A DNA stretch of 59,330 nucleotides from a virus. Location of the stretch: the IMG/VR virus record IMGVR_UViG_3300010400_000023, positions 1 to 59,330 of that record; one strand, given 5' to 3'. Positions within the stretch are counted from its first letter, which is position 1; every line of letters starts with the position of its first letter. Positions 33,855 to 41,908 of this stretch are shown one piece after another. The notes under the pieces are model-generated. The model saw nothing but the letters and a program-made list of their open reading frames with translations. It was not told the DNA's origin and did not search any database. The position numbers and the translations under genes are program-made.

Positions 33855-34952
33855 CTATCGTTTCGATATCTTGCGACGAGTTTCGGTCGCTGTCGGAGCG
33901 TCATTCGTCTCATTGGTATCTCGTGATCCACGGTCGTCTTGCACACGGGCTGCACACGGCTTCCCGCCGGGCAATCGGCTCACGGCTTCGGCGAGCGTGT
34001 CCTCGGACAGGCGACCGTAGACGAGATCGACCATCTTGGTGCTCGTGTGGCCGAGCAGGCGTGCCACCACGGCGCTGTCCGTCTTCTGGTTCTTGAGCCA
34101 ACTGGCGAACGTCCGGCGCAAGTCGTTGGGCGTCACCCTGGGGACCTTGGCGAGATCGGCTGCACGCGCCAGATCGCGGCGGACGTTGCGCCATCGAGTG
34201 ACGATCGGCCCGAGCAAGCGCTTCGGCGCCCCCGCGGCCAGGGCTTCGAGTAGGCGGGGCGCGATCGGTACGATACGCCACCGCGATGTGCGCTTGGTAC
34301 CTGGGACGCGCATCTTGGCCCGTCCAAAGTCGATATGCTCCCACCTGATGCGCTCGACCTCGCCGAGCGACAGACCGCCGAACATCGCAAGCATCACCCA
34401 CAGGCGGCGGCGAACGGCGATCTTCGCGAGGAAGCGCTCGGCCTGATGCTCGTCGAGCCAGACCTCCTTAGGCCGGTAGACCACGCGAACCTTGGGCACC
34501 ATGTCCTCGATCGACCCAGACCACAGACCACGCTTGCGGGCTTCGGCAAGCGCCCGACGCAGCACCACCAGCTCCTTGTGGATGGTGCCGTTGGCGGCGG
34601 TTTCGCTCTGGCGTGTCGCGATGTAGCGCATCACGGCATCGCGGGTGAGCGTGCCGACCTCGGTGTCGCCGCCGATCAGCCGGGTGAGGTGATGCCCCTT
34701 TTGGGCGTACGCTGTTGCGGTGGCTGCGGCGCGCTCGATGGCCACTACCGCGAGCATGTTGCCGATCGCATCCCTCAGCGTGTGGTGCGAATGCGTGGCC
34801 GGATCGGCCGATCCCAGTTCGAGCTTGCGGAGCTTGGCGCGAGCGACTTGCTGATCGCGCGTGCGGAGCGACTGCCGCCGAGCACGGCCTCGGATGTCAG
34901 TCCAGTAGCCGTGCCACGTGCCGCCTGGCTTGCGTTGATAGATTCTTCCCAC
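33855..34952 (-). CDS. int: Tyrosine recombinase integrase
   Basis: 365 residues from GTG 34952, with AGAGG just upstream; longer frames overlap the excisionase. The N-terminal arm domain (GRIYQRKPGGTWHGYW) precedes a core-binding domain (about 55-150) and the catalytic domain. Visible residues: Lys220 in KRTSR, NDLR at 276-279, His302 in LGHTS, Tyr312 in VYGRL. The box I Arg position reads GLSLGEV with Ser195, and the usual His of HxxR is Asn. The gene ends at attP, as typical. It integrates and excises the phage at a tRNA-Phe gene. Confidence 0.9.
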   Translation of the reverse strand: MGRIYQRKPGGTWHGYWTDIRGRARRQSLRTRDQQVARAKLRKLELGSADPATHSHHTLRDAIGNMLAVVAIERAAATATAYAQKGHHLTRLIGGDTEVGTLTRDAVMRYIATRQSETAANGTIHKELVVLRRALAEARKRGLWSGSIEDMVPKVRVVYRPKEVWLDEHQAERFLAKIAVRRRLWVMLAMFGGLSLGEVERIRWEHIDFGRAKMRVPGTKRTSRWRIVPIAPRLLEALAAGAPKRLLGPIVTRWRNVRRDLARAADLAKVPRVTPNDLRRTFASWLKNQKTDSAVVARLLGHTSTKMVDLVYGRLSEDTLAEAVSRLPGGKPCAARVQDDRGSRDTNETNDAPTATETRRKISKR

Positions 34953-35128
34953 GGTGCCTCTGTTCTGGATGCGAGATATCGAGCAAGCGCCTCCTCGGGG
35001 ACCCGCAACAGGCTGCCGACGCGCACGTGAACACACGAGCGGGCCACGCGGTACGCGGTCGCACGCGAACATCCGAGACGCGCGGCGATGTCTGCGGCGG
35101 TGAGGTAGACGATGTGCGGACGGGTCAC
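34775..35128 (-). CDS. xis: Excisionase / MerR-type HTH protein
   Basis: 117 residues; the GTG overlaps the end of the previous gene. Residues 8-50 form a HTH_17 excisionase-like domain (YLTAADIAARLGCSRATAYR, then a wing around VGSLLRVPEEAL). It would direct integrase toward excision. The frame overlaps the 5' end of int by 178 nt in another frame; the last ~55 residues may be only a shadow of int or a true long overlap, common for xis/int pairs. Confidence 0.75.
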   Translation of the reverse strand: MTRPHIVYLTAADIAARLGCSRATAYRVARSCVHVRVGSLLRVPEEALARYLASRTEAPWEESINASQAARGTATGLTSEAVLGGSRSARAISKSLAPSSASSNWDRPIRPRIRTTR

Positions 35129-35280
35129 GTCGCCTTCGCCCTCTCCAGCAACACCGCCAGCAGCTTCGCCTCCTCGTCGCTGCCCTTGCGCGCGCAGCCA
35201 TAGGCCCAAGCGATCCGCTTGAGGCTAGCGTTGGATGGGTCGGCGAGGATGCCGGCAATGCCGGTGGCTGTGGAGGTCAT
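35125..35280 (-). CDS. Hypothetical protein, 51 aa
   Basis: ATG at 35280, overlapping the previous gene and ending on the xis GTG. A small helical protein (IAGILADPSNASLKRIAWAYG, then a Glu/Ala-rich helix). Not recognised; its place before xis suggests a regulatory or structural role in the int-xis operon. Confidence 0.65.
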   Translation of the reverse strand: MTSTATGIAGILADPSNASLKRIAWAYGCARKGSDEEAKLLAVLLERAKAT

Positions 35281-35444
35281 GGCTTGTTCTTCTCCTTCGC
35301 CCAGTCCCGGGCGTCGCTCCGCCTGGCGAACACGGCGATCGGCCACTCGTCGTCGCGCTCGGTGTCGTAGACGGCGTGGTCCGGCTTGCCGTTGAGGGCG
35401 AGGCCGATGTGATGGTCGGGGCGGACGACGTAGCGGCGGGTCAT
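35277..35444 (-). CDS. Hypothetical protein, 55 aa
   Basis: ATG 35444, stop coupled to the next gene. Small, with TRRYVVRPDHHIGLAL and WPIAVFARRSDAR stretches. Likely a compact alpha/beta fold. Not recognised. Confidence 0.65.
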   Translation of the reverse strand: MTRRYVVRPDHHIGLALNGKPDHAVYDTERDDEWPIAVFARRSDARDWAKEKNKP

Positions 35445-35743
35445 GACGCCGCCACCGGCGATCGCAGGATGACGTAGAACTCCGTGTTGCCGCACTCGTT
35501 TTCGCCGCACGCAGGCTCGGGCTCGTTCGGCTCAACGGCGCGAGCAAAGAACATCCGCCGGTTGCAGTCGCATCCGGCGTTGCCATCGGTCCACCAGAAC
35601 TCGTCTTTCCACGTGTTGCAGGGCTTCCAGCCGGGGCGGTCGATGCGTTGCACACCGTCGGAGACACGCACGATGACGACCTGCATCTCGTCGGTGTCGG
35701 CGGTTCCGGGCGGGCGCTGGATGATGTCGCGGGTTCGGGTCAT
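35441..35743 (-). CDS. Hypothetical Cys/Trp-rich protein, 100 aa
   Basis: ATG 35743 with coupled overlaps on both sides. Contains CNTWKDEFWW, a NAGCDCNRRM pair and CGENECG (possible zinc site), with a beta-rich N-terminal part (MQVVIVRVSDG). Function unknown. Confidence 0.65.
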   Translation of the reverse strand: MTRTRDIIQRPPGTADTDEMQVVIVRVSDGVQRIDRPGWKPCNTWKDEFWWTDGNAGCDCNRRMFFARAVEPNEPEPACGENECGNTEFYVILRSPVAAS

Positions 35744-35895
35744 AGGGGCCGATCGCTTTCCGGCGGCATGGGCTCGACCTCGTACTGTGTTGCCGCCGCA
35801 GCTCGGAGCAGCAGCCACATGCACACAGCGCGTGGCAGGTGCAGACGCTCGGCGACATCATGCGTGGTGAGCCAGAGGCGGAGGCGGATGGTCAT
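35740..35895 (-). CDS. Small helix-turn-helix-like protein, 51 aa
   Basis: ATG 35895 to TGA at 35740, coupled to both neighbours. It reads WLTTHDVAERLHLPRAVCMW, a helix-turn-helix pattern like excisionase or MerR-type short regulators, then a hydrophobic helix and an acidic tail. Confidence 0.6.
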   Translation of the reverse strand: MTIRLRLWLTTHDVAERLHLPRAVCMWLLLRAAAATQYEVEPMPPESDRPL

Positions 35896-36080
35896 GGTTT
35901 CATCCTTCGGTACTCATCGATCAGCCGGCGGCGCTCGTCGAGCGTGGCCGACAGTTTGATCTCGGCTTCCTGGCCGATCTGATCGTTGAGTCCGGTGTGC
36001 TGCAGGCACATCGTGTCGAGGTCCTCGATGACGATCGTGAGGTCGGCGATGCGTACGGCGACTATGGCGCGGTCGGTCAT
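35892..36080 (-). CDS. Hypothetical coiled-coil protein, 62 aa
   Basis: ATG 36080, ATGA-coupled. Helical and acidic (IADLTIVIEDLDTMCL, then EAEIKLSATLDERRRLIDEY). Probably dimeric. Not recognised. Confidence 0.6.
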   Translation of the reverse strand: MTDRAIVAVRIADLTIVIEDLDTMCLQHTGLNDQIGQEAEIKLSATLDERRRLIDEYRRMKP

Positions 36081-36277
36081 GGCAACGTCTCCAGATCCAC
36101 GAGCGTCTGATGCATGACGTCGAAATCACGCTCGCTGTCGCCCGCACGACTGTCCACGTACGCCCGCACTGCCCGCTGCAGCTTGAGCATCGCGCGAATC
36201 GTCTCGAGGTCGACGAACGCTCGCGGTACGGTGCTCTCAGGGCCGAGGCGGTAGCGGAGGCGGTCGAGGGCGGTCAC
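36077..36277 (-). CDS. Hypothetical protein, 66 aa
   Basis: GTG start at 36277 overlapping the previous stop; a longer frame exists but is not needed. Helical and charged throughout (TIRAMLKLQRAVRAYVDSRA). Not recognised. Confidence 0.6.
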   Translation of the reverse strand: MTALDRLRYRLGPESTVPRAFVDLETIRAMLKLQRAVRAYVDSRAGDSERDFDVMHQTLVDLETLP

Positions 36278-36519
36278 GTGAACCACTCCGCGCGCAGCGC
36301 CGGGTGTGACTCGATCAGGCGGTACGCGGCTTCGACGCAAGACTCCCCGTAGCCGTACGGGTCGACAGAATCGCAGAGCACGGCATGGCGCAGTTCGAGG
36401 GCAACACGCAGCGGCTCACCGGTTCTCTGTCCGATCAGGTCATCGACGTACGTCAAATTCCGCGCATCGCTCACGCACATGAGCACCTCGATCACCTGGC
36501 GTTTCTCGGCGAGCGTCAT
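36274..36519 (-). CDS. Hypothetical protein, 81 aa
   Basis: ATG 36519, coupled. A helical, slightly acidic protein with two cysteines (MCVSD; LCDSVD). Not recognised. Confidence 0.65.
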   Translation of the reverse strand: MTLAEKRQVIEVLMCVSDARNLTYVDDLIGQRTGEPLRVALELRHAVLCDSVDPYGYGESCVEAAYRLIESHPALRAEWFT

Positions 36520-37088
36520 GATTCACCTCCAAGGTCCGCATGCCGCGCCACGCTAGCTGCGACGTCGTGGCGGGTGTTGTCGTCGGAGGCGTGCTCGGTG
36601 GCGGCGATGGCGGCGCGCAGATGATCCTCCACGCGATCCGCCTCCGCCTGCCGCTCGCGTACCTGCCGCGGTGTCAGACCGATGACCTCGGGTGCGCCGG
36701 CGCGGATGATGCGGTCGTCGGGGTTCGCGTGCACGAGCTTGAGCTCGTCGGCCAGATCATCGTGCTCCACGATCGCCCGAGCCAGCCAACCGGAGTACCA
36801 ATGTGACGACATGAGAGCGGAGTCATCTTCATCGACCCGCTCGAAGTCCTCCCACCCCCAGCGCTCCGCTGTCATGGCCGAACCCGGACAACCGCCCAGC
36901 CATGCCTCGATCGAGTGGACGGCCAGTTCAGCGGCGCGCAGCTCGTCGTACGAGTTGTATGTGTCTGCGGCTGGCCCCATCCCCACGGTCTCCTTGCACC
37001 GGCGACATCGCCAGCGCTCGACGACGCAGCCGCGGAACCGATCGTCGTAGGAATCAGGCTCGATCATCTTGTGGCGGCAGGTCCCCAT
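36516..37088 (-). CDS. Zinc-ribbon N-terminal hypothetical protein, 190 aa
   Basis: N-terminal CRHKM... and CRRCKETV (residues 4-33) make a Cys-His zinc site. The following part is helical with TAERWGWEDFERVDEDDS and a C-terminal coiled region (QVRERQAEADRVEDHLRAAI). It might bind DNA or protein; family unknown. Confidence 0.7.
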   Translation of the reverse strand: MGTCRHKMIEPDSYDDRFRGCVVERWRCRRCKETVGMGPAADTYNSYDELRAAELAVHSIEAWLGGCPGSAMTAERWGWEDFERVDEDDSALMSSHWYSGWLARAIVEHDDLADELKLVHANPDDRIIRAGAPEVIGLTPRQVRERQAEADRVEDHLRAAIAATEHASDDNTRHDVAASVARHADLGGES

Positions 37089-37249
37089 CAGCTCTCTCCT
37101 TGCTTCGCGCCAGTAGCGGCGTACGTGGTTAGCTGCCCGATGTATCCAGCGGCCCAGTCAGCGCGGCCGACGGCCGTGTACCAACTGGCCATCCAGGCCA
37201 CGACGACATGGTGCGGGAGCATCTGGCGCTCGGCGGGTTCGACGGTCAC
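37088..37249 (-). CDS. Hypothetical protein, 53 aa
   Basis: GTG 37249 (MVTVEPAERQM-like start) to TGA at 37088, overlapping both neighbours by a few bases. Trp/Ala-rich small protein (VVVAWMASWYTAVGRADWAAG). Possibly interacts with membrane or another protein. Confidence 0.6.
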   Translation of the reverse strand: MTVEPAERQMLPHHVVVAWMASWYTAVGRADWAAGYIGQLTTYAATGAKQGES

Positions 37250-37746
37250 GACGGCACCCCATCAATCGCAGCTTCGACCGCATCGGCCAGCTTCGCAGCC
37301 TCATCAGCCGCAACGTCGATCTCCCTGCAGGTCAGCAGGTCTGCAGCCGCGGCTGTCAGCGCCCGCAGCCGGATCATCGTCGTGTCGTGGCGGCGCTCTG
37401 TCGCGGTCAGCTGGCGTGCGAGGTCGGCGGCTCGGTCGGACATGGACTGGAAGTCGCGGCGGTACTGGGCGAGCTGCCGACGTGCGGTGGCGAGCGTGTC
37501 GGTGGCCTCGCGGAGGTCGGCTTTGAGGCGGTCGTTGGTGGCCTCGAAGCGCTGGCGGTCGCTGATGTTCAGGCCGGTGGCGACGTCGAGACGGTCCATG
37601 TACAGCCGCATGTCCTCGCACATTGCGGAGATGTGGCCGAGGAGATCGTCCGCCACCGCCCAGTTACATGTGGCCGAGCGCTGGTCGACTCGGCGGCGAA
37701 TGCCAGACAGTTCCTCGGGGCTGAGAAGCTTGGGTTCGGGCTTCAT
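37246..37746 (-). CDS. Coiled-coil protein, 166 aa
   Basis: ATG 37746. A long heptad-rich stretch (about residues 50-130: SDRQRFEATNDRLKADLREA and similar) should form a coiled coil. No catalytic motif. Similar coiled-coil genes recur through this leftward block. Confidence 0.7.
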   Translation of the reverse strand: MKPEPKLLSPEELSGIRRRVDQRSATCNWAVADDLLGHISAMCEDMRLYMDRLDVATGLNISDRQRFEATNDRLKADLREATDTLATARRQLAQYRRDFQSMSDRAADLARQLTATERRHDTTMIRLRALTAAAADLLTCREIDVAADEAAKLADAVEAAIDGVPS

Positions 37747-38048
37747 GGGATACCTTTCTCGAGGATCGCCTCAAGATCGTTGGCCAACTCTGGACTCCGG
37801 TCGCGCAGCGAGCCTTCGGCCACGCCGAGCGCGTTCTCTAGCTCGCGGATTCGGGCGACGAGCTTGATGGTGACGTTGGGGTTGTTCGCGTACCGGTGCT
37901 CGGTGAGCGCGTCAATCCATCGCTCGACGCTCCTAGCAGGCGGCAATCCGTTGCTGTTCGAGACGAACTCGGCGTGCGTCGAGATGAACTCGGCGTGCGC
38001 CGTGACTGCCGCTGTCGCCTTGCGCTCTAGCTCGTCGAGGTCGATCAC
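37743..38048 (-). CDS. Hypothetical helical protein, 101 aa
   Basis: GTG start at 38048. Helical, with a repeated small motif (AEFISTHAEFVS) in the N-terminal quarter and an amphipathic C-terminus. Not recognised. Confidence 0.65.
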   Translation of the reverse strand: MIDLDELERKATAAVTAHAEFISTHAEFVSNSNGLPPARSVERWIDALTEHRYANNPNVTIKLVARIRELENALGVAEGSLRDRSPELANDLEAILEKGIP

Positions 38049-38052
38049 GGCT

Positions 38053-38562
38053 TCACCTTCCCACTGGCGATACGCAGTTCGCTTTCTCTGTGGTTGACGT
38101 AGGCGACGGCACGACTAGTCGAGTCGATGCTTTGGTCAACCAAGCGCGCTTGCGTTCAAACATCCCATCGGGGTCGCGGTTGGCGTGGTACGCGACCTGC
38201 GCGGCGTGCTCATTCCGCAACGCGACTTCGTGAGCGGCAGTCGCCCACGCCCACGCCAGCGCCGCTTTTGCGATCTCGAGGAGCACCGGCATGGCGTTGC
38301 GGGCGGCGCAGATGCCGGTAGCGTCGGCGTCGCTCGCGTCGGGCGATCCGCAGCAACCACATCCAGTGATTACGCTAGCGTCCTGCTGGACCGATGACAC
38401 GATGTGTCCTGTCATCCCGGTGGCTTCGCGAATCGCTTTGGGCTGATCAGTTGCGAGCGATCCATCCGGACGTGTGGCGAAGTACCACTCTCCGCGTAAC
38501 CACTTGCCAGGCGTCATCGCCTGCTCAAGCGCTGAGAGTTCGCTGATACTGATGTCACTCAT
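38053..38562 (-). CDS. Ea22-like phage protein, 169 aa
   Basis: From ATG 38562. ALEQAMTPGKW near residue 15 and GICAARNAMPVLLEIAKAAL (about 90-115) follow the 'TPGPW ... RN..P.LL' pattern of the Ea22/Ead-like phage early family, whose role is unknown. A second member lies at 49582. Confidence 0.6.
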   Translation of the reverse strand: MSDISISELSALEQAMTPGKWLRGEWYFATRPDGSLATDQPKAIREATGMTGHIVSSVQQDASVITGCGCCGSPDASDADATGICAARNAMPVLLEIAKAALAWAWATAAHEVALRNEHAAQVAYHANRDPDGMFERKRAWLTKASTRLVVPSPTSTTEKANCVSPVGR

Positions 38563-39110
38563 ACCCGCACCGGCATCACGACGAAGCGAATCCCGTCGGT
38601 GTTCGTGAACATCATCGAGTCCAACGAACCGCCCCAAGCGGCAATCCGCACACCGTTTGTGCTGCCGGGTCGCGATGCTTGGTCGACCTCGTGGATGGCG
38701 TCCAGGTATCGCGGATTGAAACCATACCGCTCAGGCAGCTTGTCGGGCTTGCCCTGGGGCATCACCTGCTCGTAAGGTGGATAGGCCGATGCGTCGCGCT
38801 TGGGCACGGTCAGGATGACGCTAGGCGGGGCGACTGTCAGCACGACCTTAGCGTCGTCAGCGGCGATCTGGATCTCCTTGATAGCGACGCTCATCTCACG
38901 CTGCGCCGCCACTGCCGCAAGCAGATGCGAACGGTCGACGCCGAACGACGGGCCGCTGTAGTCGAGCGGAACACGCACGAGGCGATGGCCATCGCAGGCG
39001 ACGTATTCGCCAAGGGTGAACAGCACCATCGACAGGTGCGGCTTGTCCGTGTCTGGATACGCCCACTTGGCGACCGCGGCGAGAAGGTTGGTCTGGATGG
39101 AGATGGTCAT
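38559..39110 (-). CDS. Sliding-clamp-like protein (DnaN C-terminal half type)
   Basis: 183 residues from ATG 39110. The end MMFTNTDGIRFVVMPVRV strongly recalls the last strand of DnaN (…VMPMR). Middle elements such as KRDASAYPPYEQVMP and YGFNPRYLDAIHEV match the clamp domain 2-3 arrangement. It is about half the length of DnaN, so it could form an unusual ring or act as a decoy. Recombination and replication proteins (SSB, Sak4, nuclease) follow in the same operon. Confidence 0.65.
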   Translation of the reverse strand: MTISIQTNLLAAVAKWAYPDTDKPHLSMVLFTLGEYVACDGHRLVRVPLDYSGPSFGVDRSHLLAAVAAQREMSVAIKEIQIAADDAKVVLTVAPPSVILTVPKRDASAYPPYEQVMPQGKPDKLPERYGFNPRYLDAIHEVDQASRPGSTNGVRIAAWGGSLDSMMFTNTDGIRFVVMPVRV

Positions 39111-39120
39111 AGAAAGTCCT

Positions 39121-39138
39121 GCTCGCACGGCTGCGAGC
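39121..39138 (-). promoter_or_regulatory. Hairpin between clamp-like and SSB-like genes
   Basis: GCTCGCA pairs with TGCGAGC over a four-base loop, in the 77-nt gap ahead of the clamp-like gene. There is no U-tract, so it is not a clear terminator. AGGACT lies between the hairpin and the ATG. It may tune expression of the clamp gene relative to SSB. Confidence 0.4.
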
Positions 39139-39187
39139 GCTGAAGGGAGGGAAGGCGCCCTGCGACGCCGTGTGAGCAGGGGAACGG

Positions 39188-39736
39188 TCAAAAAGGTATG
39201 TCTTTGTCCACGCCCGGCGCGTTCGGATGCGGCGGAGTCGTCGGCCGGCTCGGCGTGGTCGTCTGCCTCGGAGCCGCGGCGCGTGCCGCTCCGCCCATGC
39301 TGCGGATCGTGCCGCGCATCTGAGCCGCGAAGGCCTTGAGGTCGGCGCCGCCGAGAGCGTGCTTCGTCATGCGCTGTCCGCCGGGCTTGTTGACCCACTT
39401 CACCTTGAGTCGAGTCTCGTCGTTGTAGGTGTCCATGTCGCAGGACAGCTCGACGATCGATGGCAGTAGGCGCTCGGCGGCGGCCTGGTCCAATTCATCC
39501 AGCTCGGACAGGTCATCGCCGTACCAGCCGCAGTTCTTGAGGGCGTCTAGCGTGAATCCGGTGCTCTTGCCTTCGCCGAACGTTCCGGCGTAGGTGATGC
39601 GTTCACCATGAAATTCACCGTCAATGATCTCGAATGGGATGAAGACCTGGACGTTGCCGTCGCCGTCGGATCCGGCGCGACCGAAGTAGCAGCCAACGGC
39701 CTTGGCGTAGTAGCGGGCTTTGATTTCAGGTAGCAT
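39188..39736 (-). CDS. Single-strand DNA-binding protein-like (DUF669-type)
   Basis: 182 residues. The N-terminal ~130 residues fit an OB-like domain (GNVQVFIPFEIIDGEFHG, WYGDDLSELDE). A Pro/Thr-rich linker then leads to DKDIPF, the acidic C-terminal tail of SSB proteins. It would coat ssDNA and recruit the recombinase; the neighbouring Sak4-type ATPase supports this. It overlaps that gene by 11 nt. Confidence 0.75.
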   Translation of the reverse strand: MLPEIKARYYAKAVGCYFGRAGSDGDGNVQVFIPFEIIDGEFHGERITYAGTFGEGKSTGFTLDALKNCGWYGDDLSELDELDQAAAERLLPSIVELSCDMDTYNDETRLKVKWVNKPGGQRMTKHALGGADLKAFAAQMRGTIRSMGGAARAAAPRQTTTPSRPTTPPHPNAPGVDKDIPF

Positions 39737-40814
39737 TTGCGGTCTCCTGTGTGGCAGTGACGGGTGAGGTTGCCTTGAGGCCAGCGAGCACTCGAGTCAG
39801 CGACCCGACGTCTCCCTTGGCGATGATGGCGTTGACTTCAGAGAACGAAGTGGCGCGACCGGCGGCCGTGACGAACCCGACCGAGCGATCTCCAGCGGTG
39901 ATCCGGTCGACCTCCGCGAGCACAGCCGAGATGAGCGACTCGACCGTCGCGTCGCGGGCCACGTCGCGAGCCTCCGCGAACGGTGCCCACGGGGACGCCA
40001 CGGCCAGCTCGACTTCGGCCGGCAGGGACAGCCGGGACTTGGCGTCCCACGCAGCCTCGCGGGCCAGGTGGATCAGGCGACGTCCGCTCGACCAGCCACG
40101 AGCGCGCGGAGCTTGCGCTGCGTCCCCTTGGAGCTTTGATGCCCCGCCGTCGAACCGCATGAATCCGACGACGTCACACCAGTCCTTGACCTGCGCTGCG
40201 GCGAGGTCGTGCATGCACAGCTGATAGCGGTCGAAGTCCTCGCCCTCGGGGTTTTTGAACGTCTTCACCCAGCTGTGTCCAATCAGGACGATCGACATGC
40301 CGCGCGACCTGAGGGCGTCGAGTCGGTTGAGCAGCTCGCGTACCGCGGTCAGCGCGACCTTGTAGCCCTTGCCGTAGCCGAACGCTTCGATGTTGGCCTT
40401 CGATGCGGCCTTGCAGACGTGTATATGGATGAGTGCTTCGAGAGAGTCGATGGTGTCGACCACGAGCGTCTGATACTCGTGCTGTGCGCTCATCAGGTCG
40501 TCGATGCCGGCGAGAACCTCGTCATAGTTGGCCGGTACGTGACCGCCATCTCCGTCGCGGAACGGGTAGCGCGCCACGTCCAGTTCCGGAGAGCCGCCCT
40601 CGATGTCGAAGAAGATCGGAGCGGGCGCATCCGCCGCGAGGCTGGATTTGCCGATGCCCTCCGGTCCGTAGAACAGATGCCGTAGTGGCACACGGAGCCG
40701 GCCGCGTTGCACGGCGCCAAGCCGTGATGCCTTCGGCTTGGCCGGCGTAGCAGCTGGCCGGATCGGAGTGGGTGTCGGCGCTGAGCCGACGGGTCTGGGT
40801 GTGGGAGTTGCCAT
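39726..40814 (-). CDS. Sak4-like RecA-type recombination ATPase
   Basis: 362 residues. An N-terminal Pro-rich tail leads to GPEGIGKSS (Walker A, residues 50-58), then TLVVDTIDS (Walker B), and a RecA-like ATPase that ends about residue 250. The C-terminal part is predicted helical. Sak4 proteins are annealing or recombination ATPases acting with the phage SSB, which is the neighbour here. Confidence 0.8.
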   Translation of the reverse strand: MATPTPRPVGSAPTPTPIRPAATPAKPKASRLGAVQRGRLRVPLRHLFYGPEGIGKSSLAADAPAPIFFDIEGGSPELDVARYPFRDGDGGHVPANYDEVLAGIDDLMSAQHEYQTLVVDTIDSLEALIHIHVCKAASKANIEAFGYGKGYKVALTAVRELLNRLDALRSRGMSIVLIGHSWVKTFKNPEGEDFDRYQLCMHDLAAAQVKDWCDVVGFMRFDGGASKLQGDAAQAPRARGWSSGRRLIHLAREAAWDAKSRLSLPAEVELAVASPWAPFAEARDVARDATVESLISAVLAEVDRITAGDRSVGFVTAAGRATSFSEVNAIIAKGDVGSLTRVLAGLKATSPVTATQETANAT

Positions 40815-40840
40815 TGTCGTTGAGCCTCTCTCGCTCTAGG

Positions 40841-41908
40841 TCAGGTCGCGGCGTCGAGCTCGGGATGAGCTGGGCCGCTGGTGAAGGTGTCAGCGGAGAC
40901 CGTGCCGTTGCAGAGCCCCCAGTAGCCGCACATCTCGCCACCGCGGACGCATGCGTCGGGGTTTCTCGGAATCAGCCCGGTCTCAACGCGGTCGATGTCG
41001 TCGCAGACGTCCTGACGCATCGCTGGTAGCTCGTGCTCGAGGCGCACGACCGTGCCGCGTTGCAGGAACGAGTCGGGGTTCTCGGCGATCGCCTCGATCA
41101 GCCGTGTCTCGAACTCGCCTGGCGTCTCGTCTTCAGGGCGCTGGTTCGCGTAGAGCTTCGGCTCCTCTTTCCAGCCGGTGCCTCCGCACTCGTGGCAGTT
41201 CGGACAGTGCTGCGTGCCATCGGGCATCTGCGTGATCGCGTGCCCACGGCCGCGGAGGATGCCGACCTTGCCACCGGCGCTTCCGCCGCAAGCCTTGCAT
41301 CCCTTGCCCTGGGTGTACTTGCGACTCTCGGCGGGCGTCGCCTGCAACACCTCATGCGCCGGCCGCTTGAGCACGTCGTAGATGCAGCCGCTGACCTGGT
41401 AGCCGAGGATTGCCGCGCCATCGATGTAGATGCTCACCTGCGAGTCGAGTGTCAAGCGCTCCCAATACACGCCGCCAATCGAGGTGTCGGAGCCGGTCGT
41501 CTTGTGCTCGATTACCCAGACGCGTCCGTCCTTGCGGTCACGGATGATTGCGTCGATCTTGCCGCCGATGAGGCGGTCGCCGAGCATGAACCGGAACTCG
41601 ACCTCGACGGCCAGCACTTCCCAGTCCTCAGCGCCCCACCGGTGATGGTACGCCGTGGCGAGAACGCGTAGCTTGATGGTGTCGACGTGGGATAGTCCGG
41701 TGATAGCGTCGAGCGCGGCGTCGAGACGGGCAGTAGTGTAACCATCCATCCACGCTCGATACCAAGCCTCAAGGGCCTTGTGTCCGACCGTGCCAAAGCG
41801 CATGCGGTCGTTCGCGTCGAGCTGCAGCCCGAGGTTATACCGGTAGTGATGTTGCCGCAGACAGCTGCGGATCACGCGGAGTCTCGAGGGTGTGTACAAA
41901 TTACTCAC
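40841..41908 (-). CDS. PD-(D/E)XK nuclease with Fe-S-type cysteines (Cas4/RecB-like)
   Basis: 355 residues from GTG 41908. The catalytic core is GGKIDAII...VWVIEHKTTG (Asp119, Glu134, Lys136). Cys16 lies in the early SCLRQHHYRYN helix. A C-terminal cluster (ACVRGGEMCGYWGLC) provides three more cysteines, as in 4Fe-4S Cas4/AddB-type exonucleases. Between them, CKACGGSAGG and CPNCHECGGTGW form a DnaJ-like zinc knuckle, an unusual insert. It probably resects DNA ends for the SSB/Sak4 pathway. Confidence 0.8.
   Translation of the reverse strand: MSNLYTPSRLRVIRSCLRQHHYRYNLGLQLDANDRMRFGTVGHKALEAWYRAWMDGYTTARLDAALDAITGLSHVDTIKLRVLATAYHHRWGAEDWEVLAVEVEFRFMLGDRLIGGKIDAIIRDRKDGRVWVIEHKTTGSDTSIGGVYWERLTLDSQVSIYIDGAAILGYQVSGCIYDVLKRPAHEVLQATPAESRKYTQGKGCKACGGSAGGKVGILRGRGHAITQMPDGTQHCPNCHECGGTGWKEEPKLYANQRPEDETPGEFETRLIEAIAENPDSFLQRGTVVRLEHELPAMRQDVCDDIDRVETGLIPRNPDACVRGGEMCGYWGLCNGTVSADTFTSGPAHPELDAAT

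Noticed and set aside
33661-33855. 64-aa minus-strand frame with VGIEPTTRGFSVR
   Set aside because: This is the typical false protein from reading through tRNA sequence on the opposite strand; the tRNA fragment attP explains it.
33780-33860. Complete tRNA-Phe gene
   Set aside because: The 5' acceptor and D-arm are missing, so it cannot make a working tRNA.
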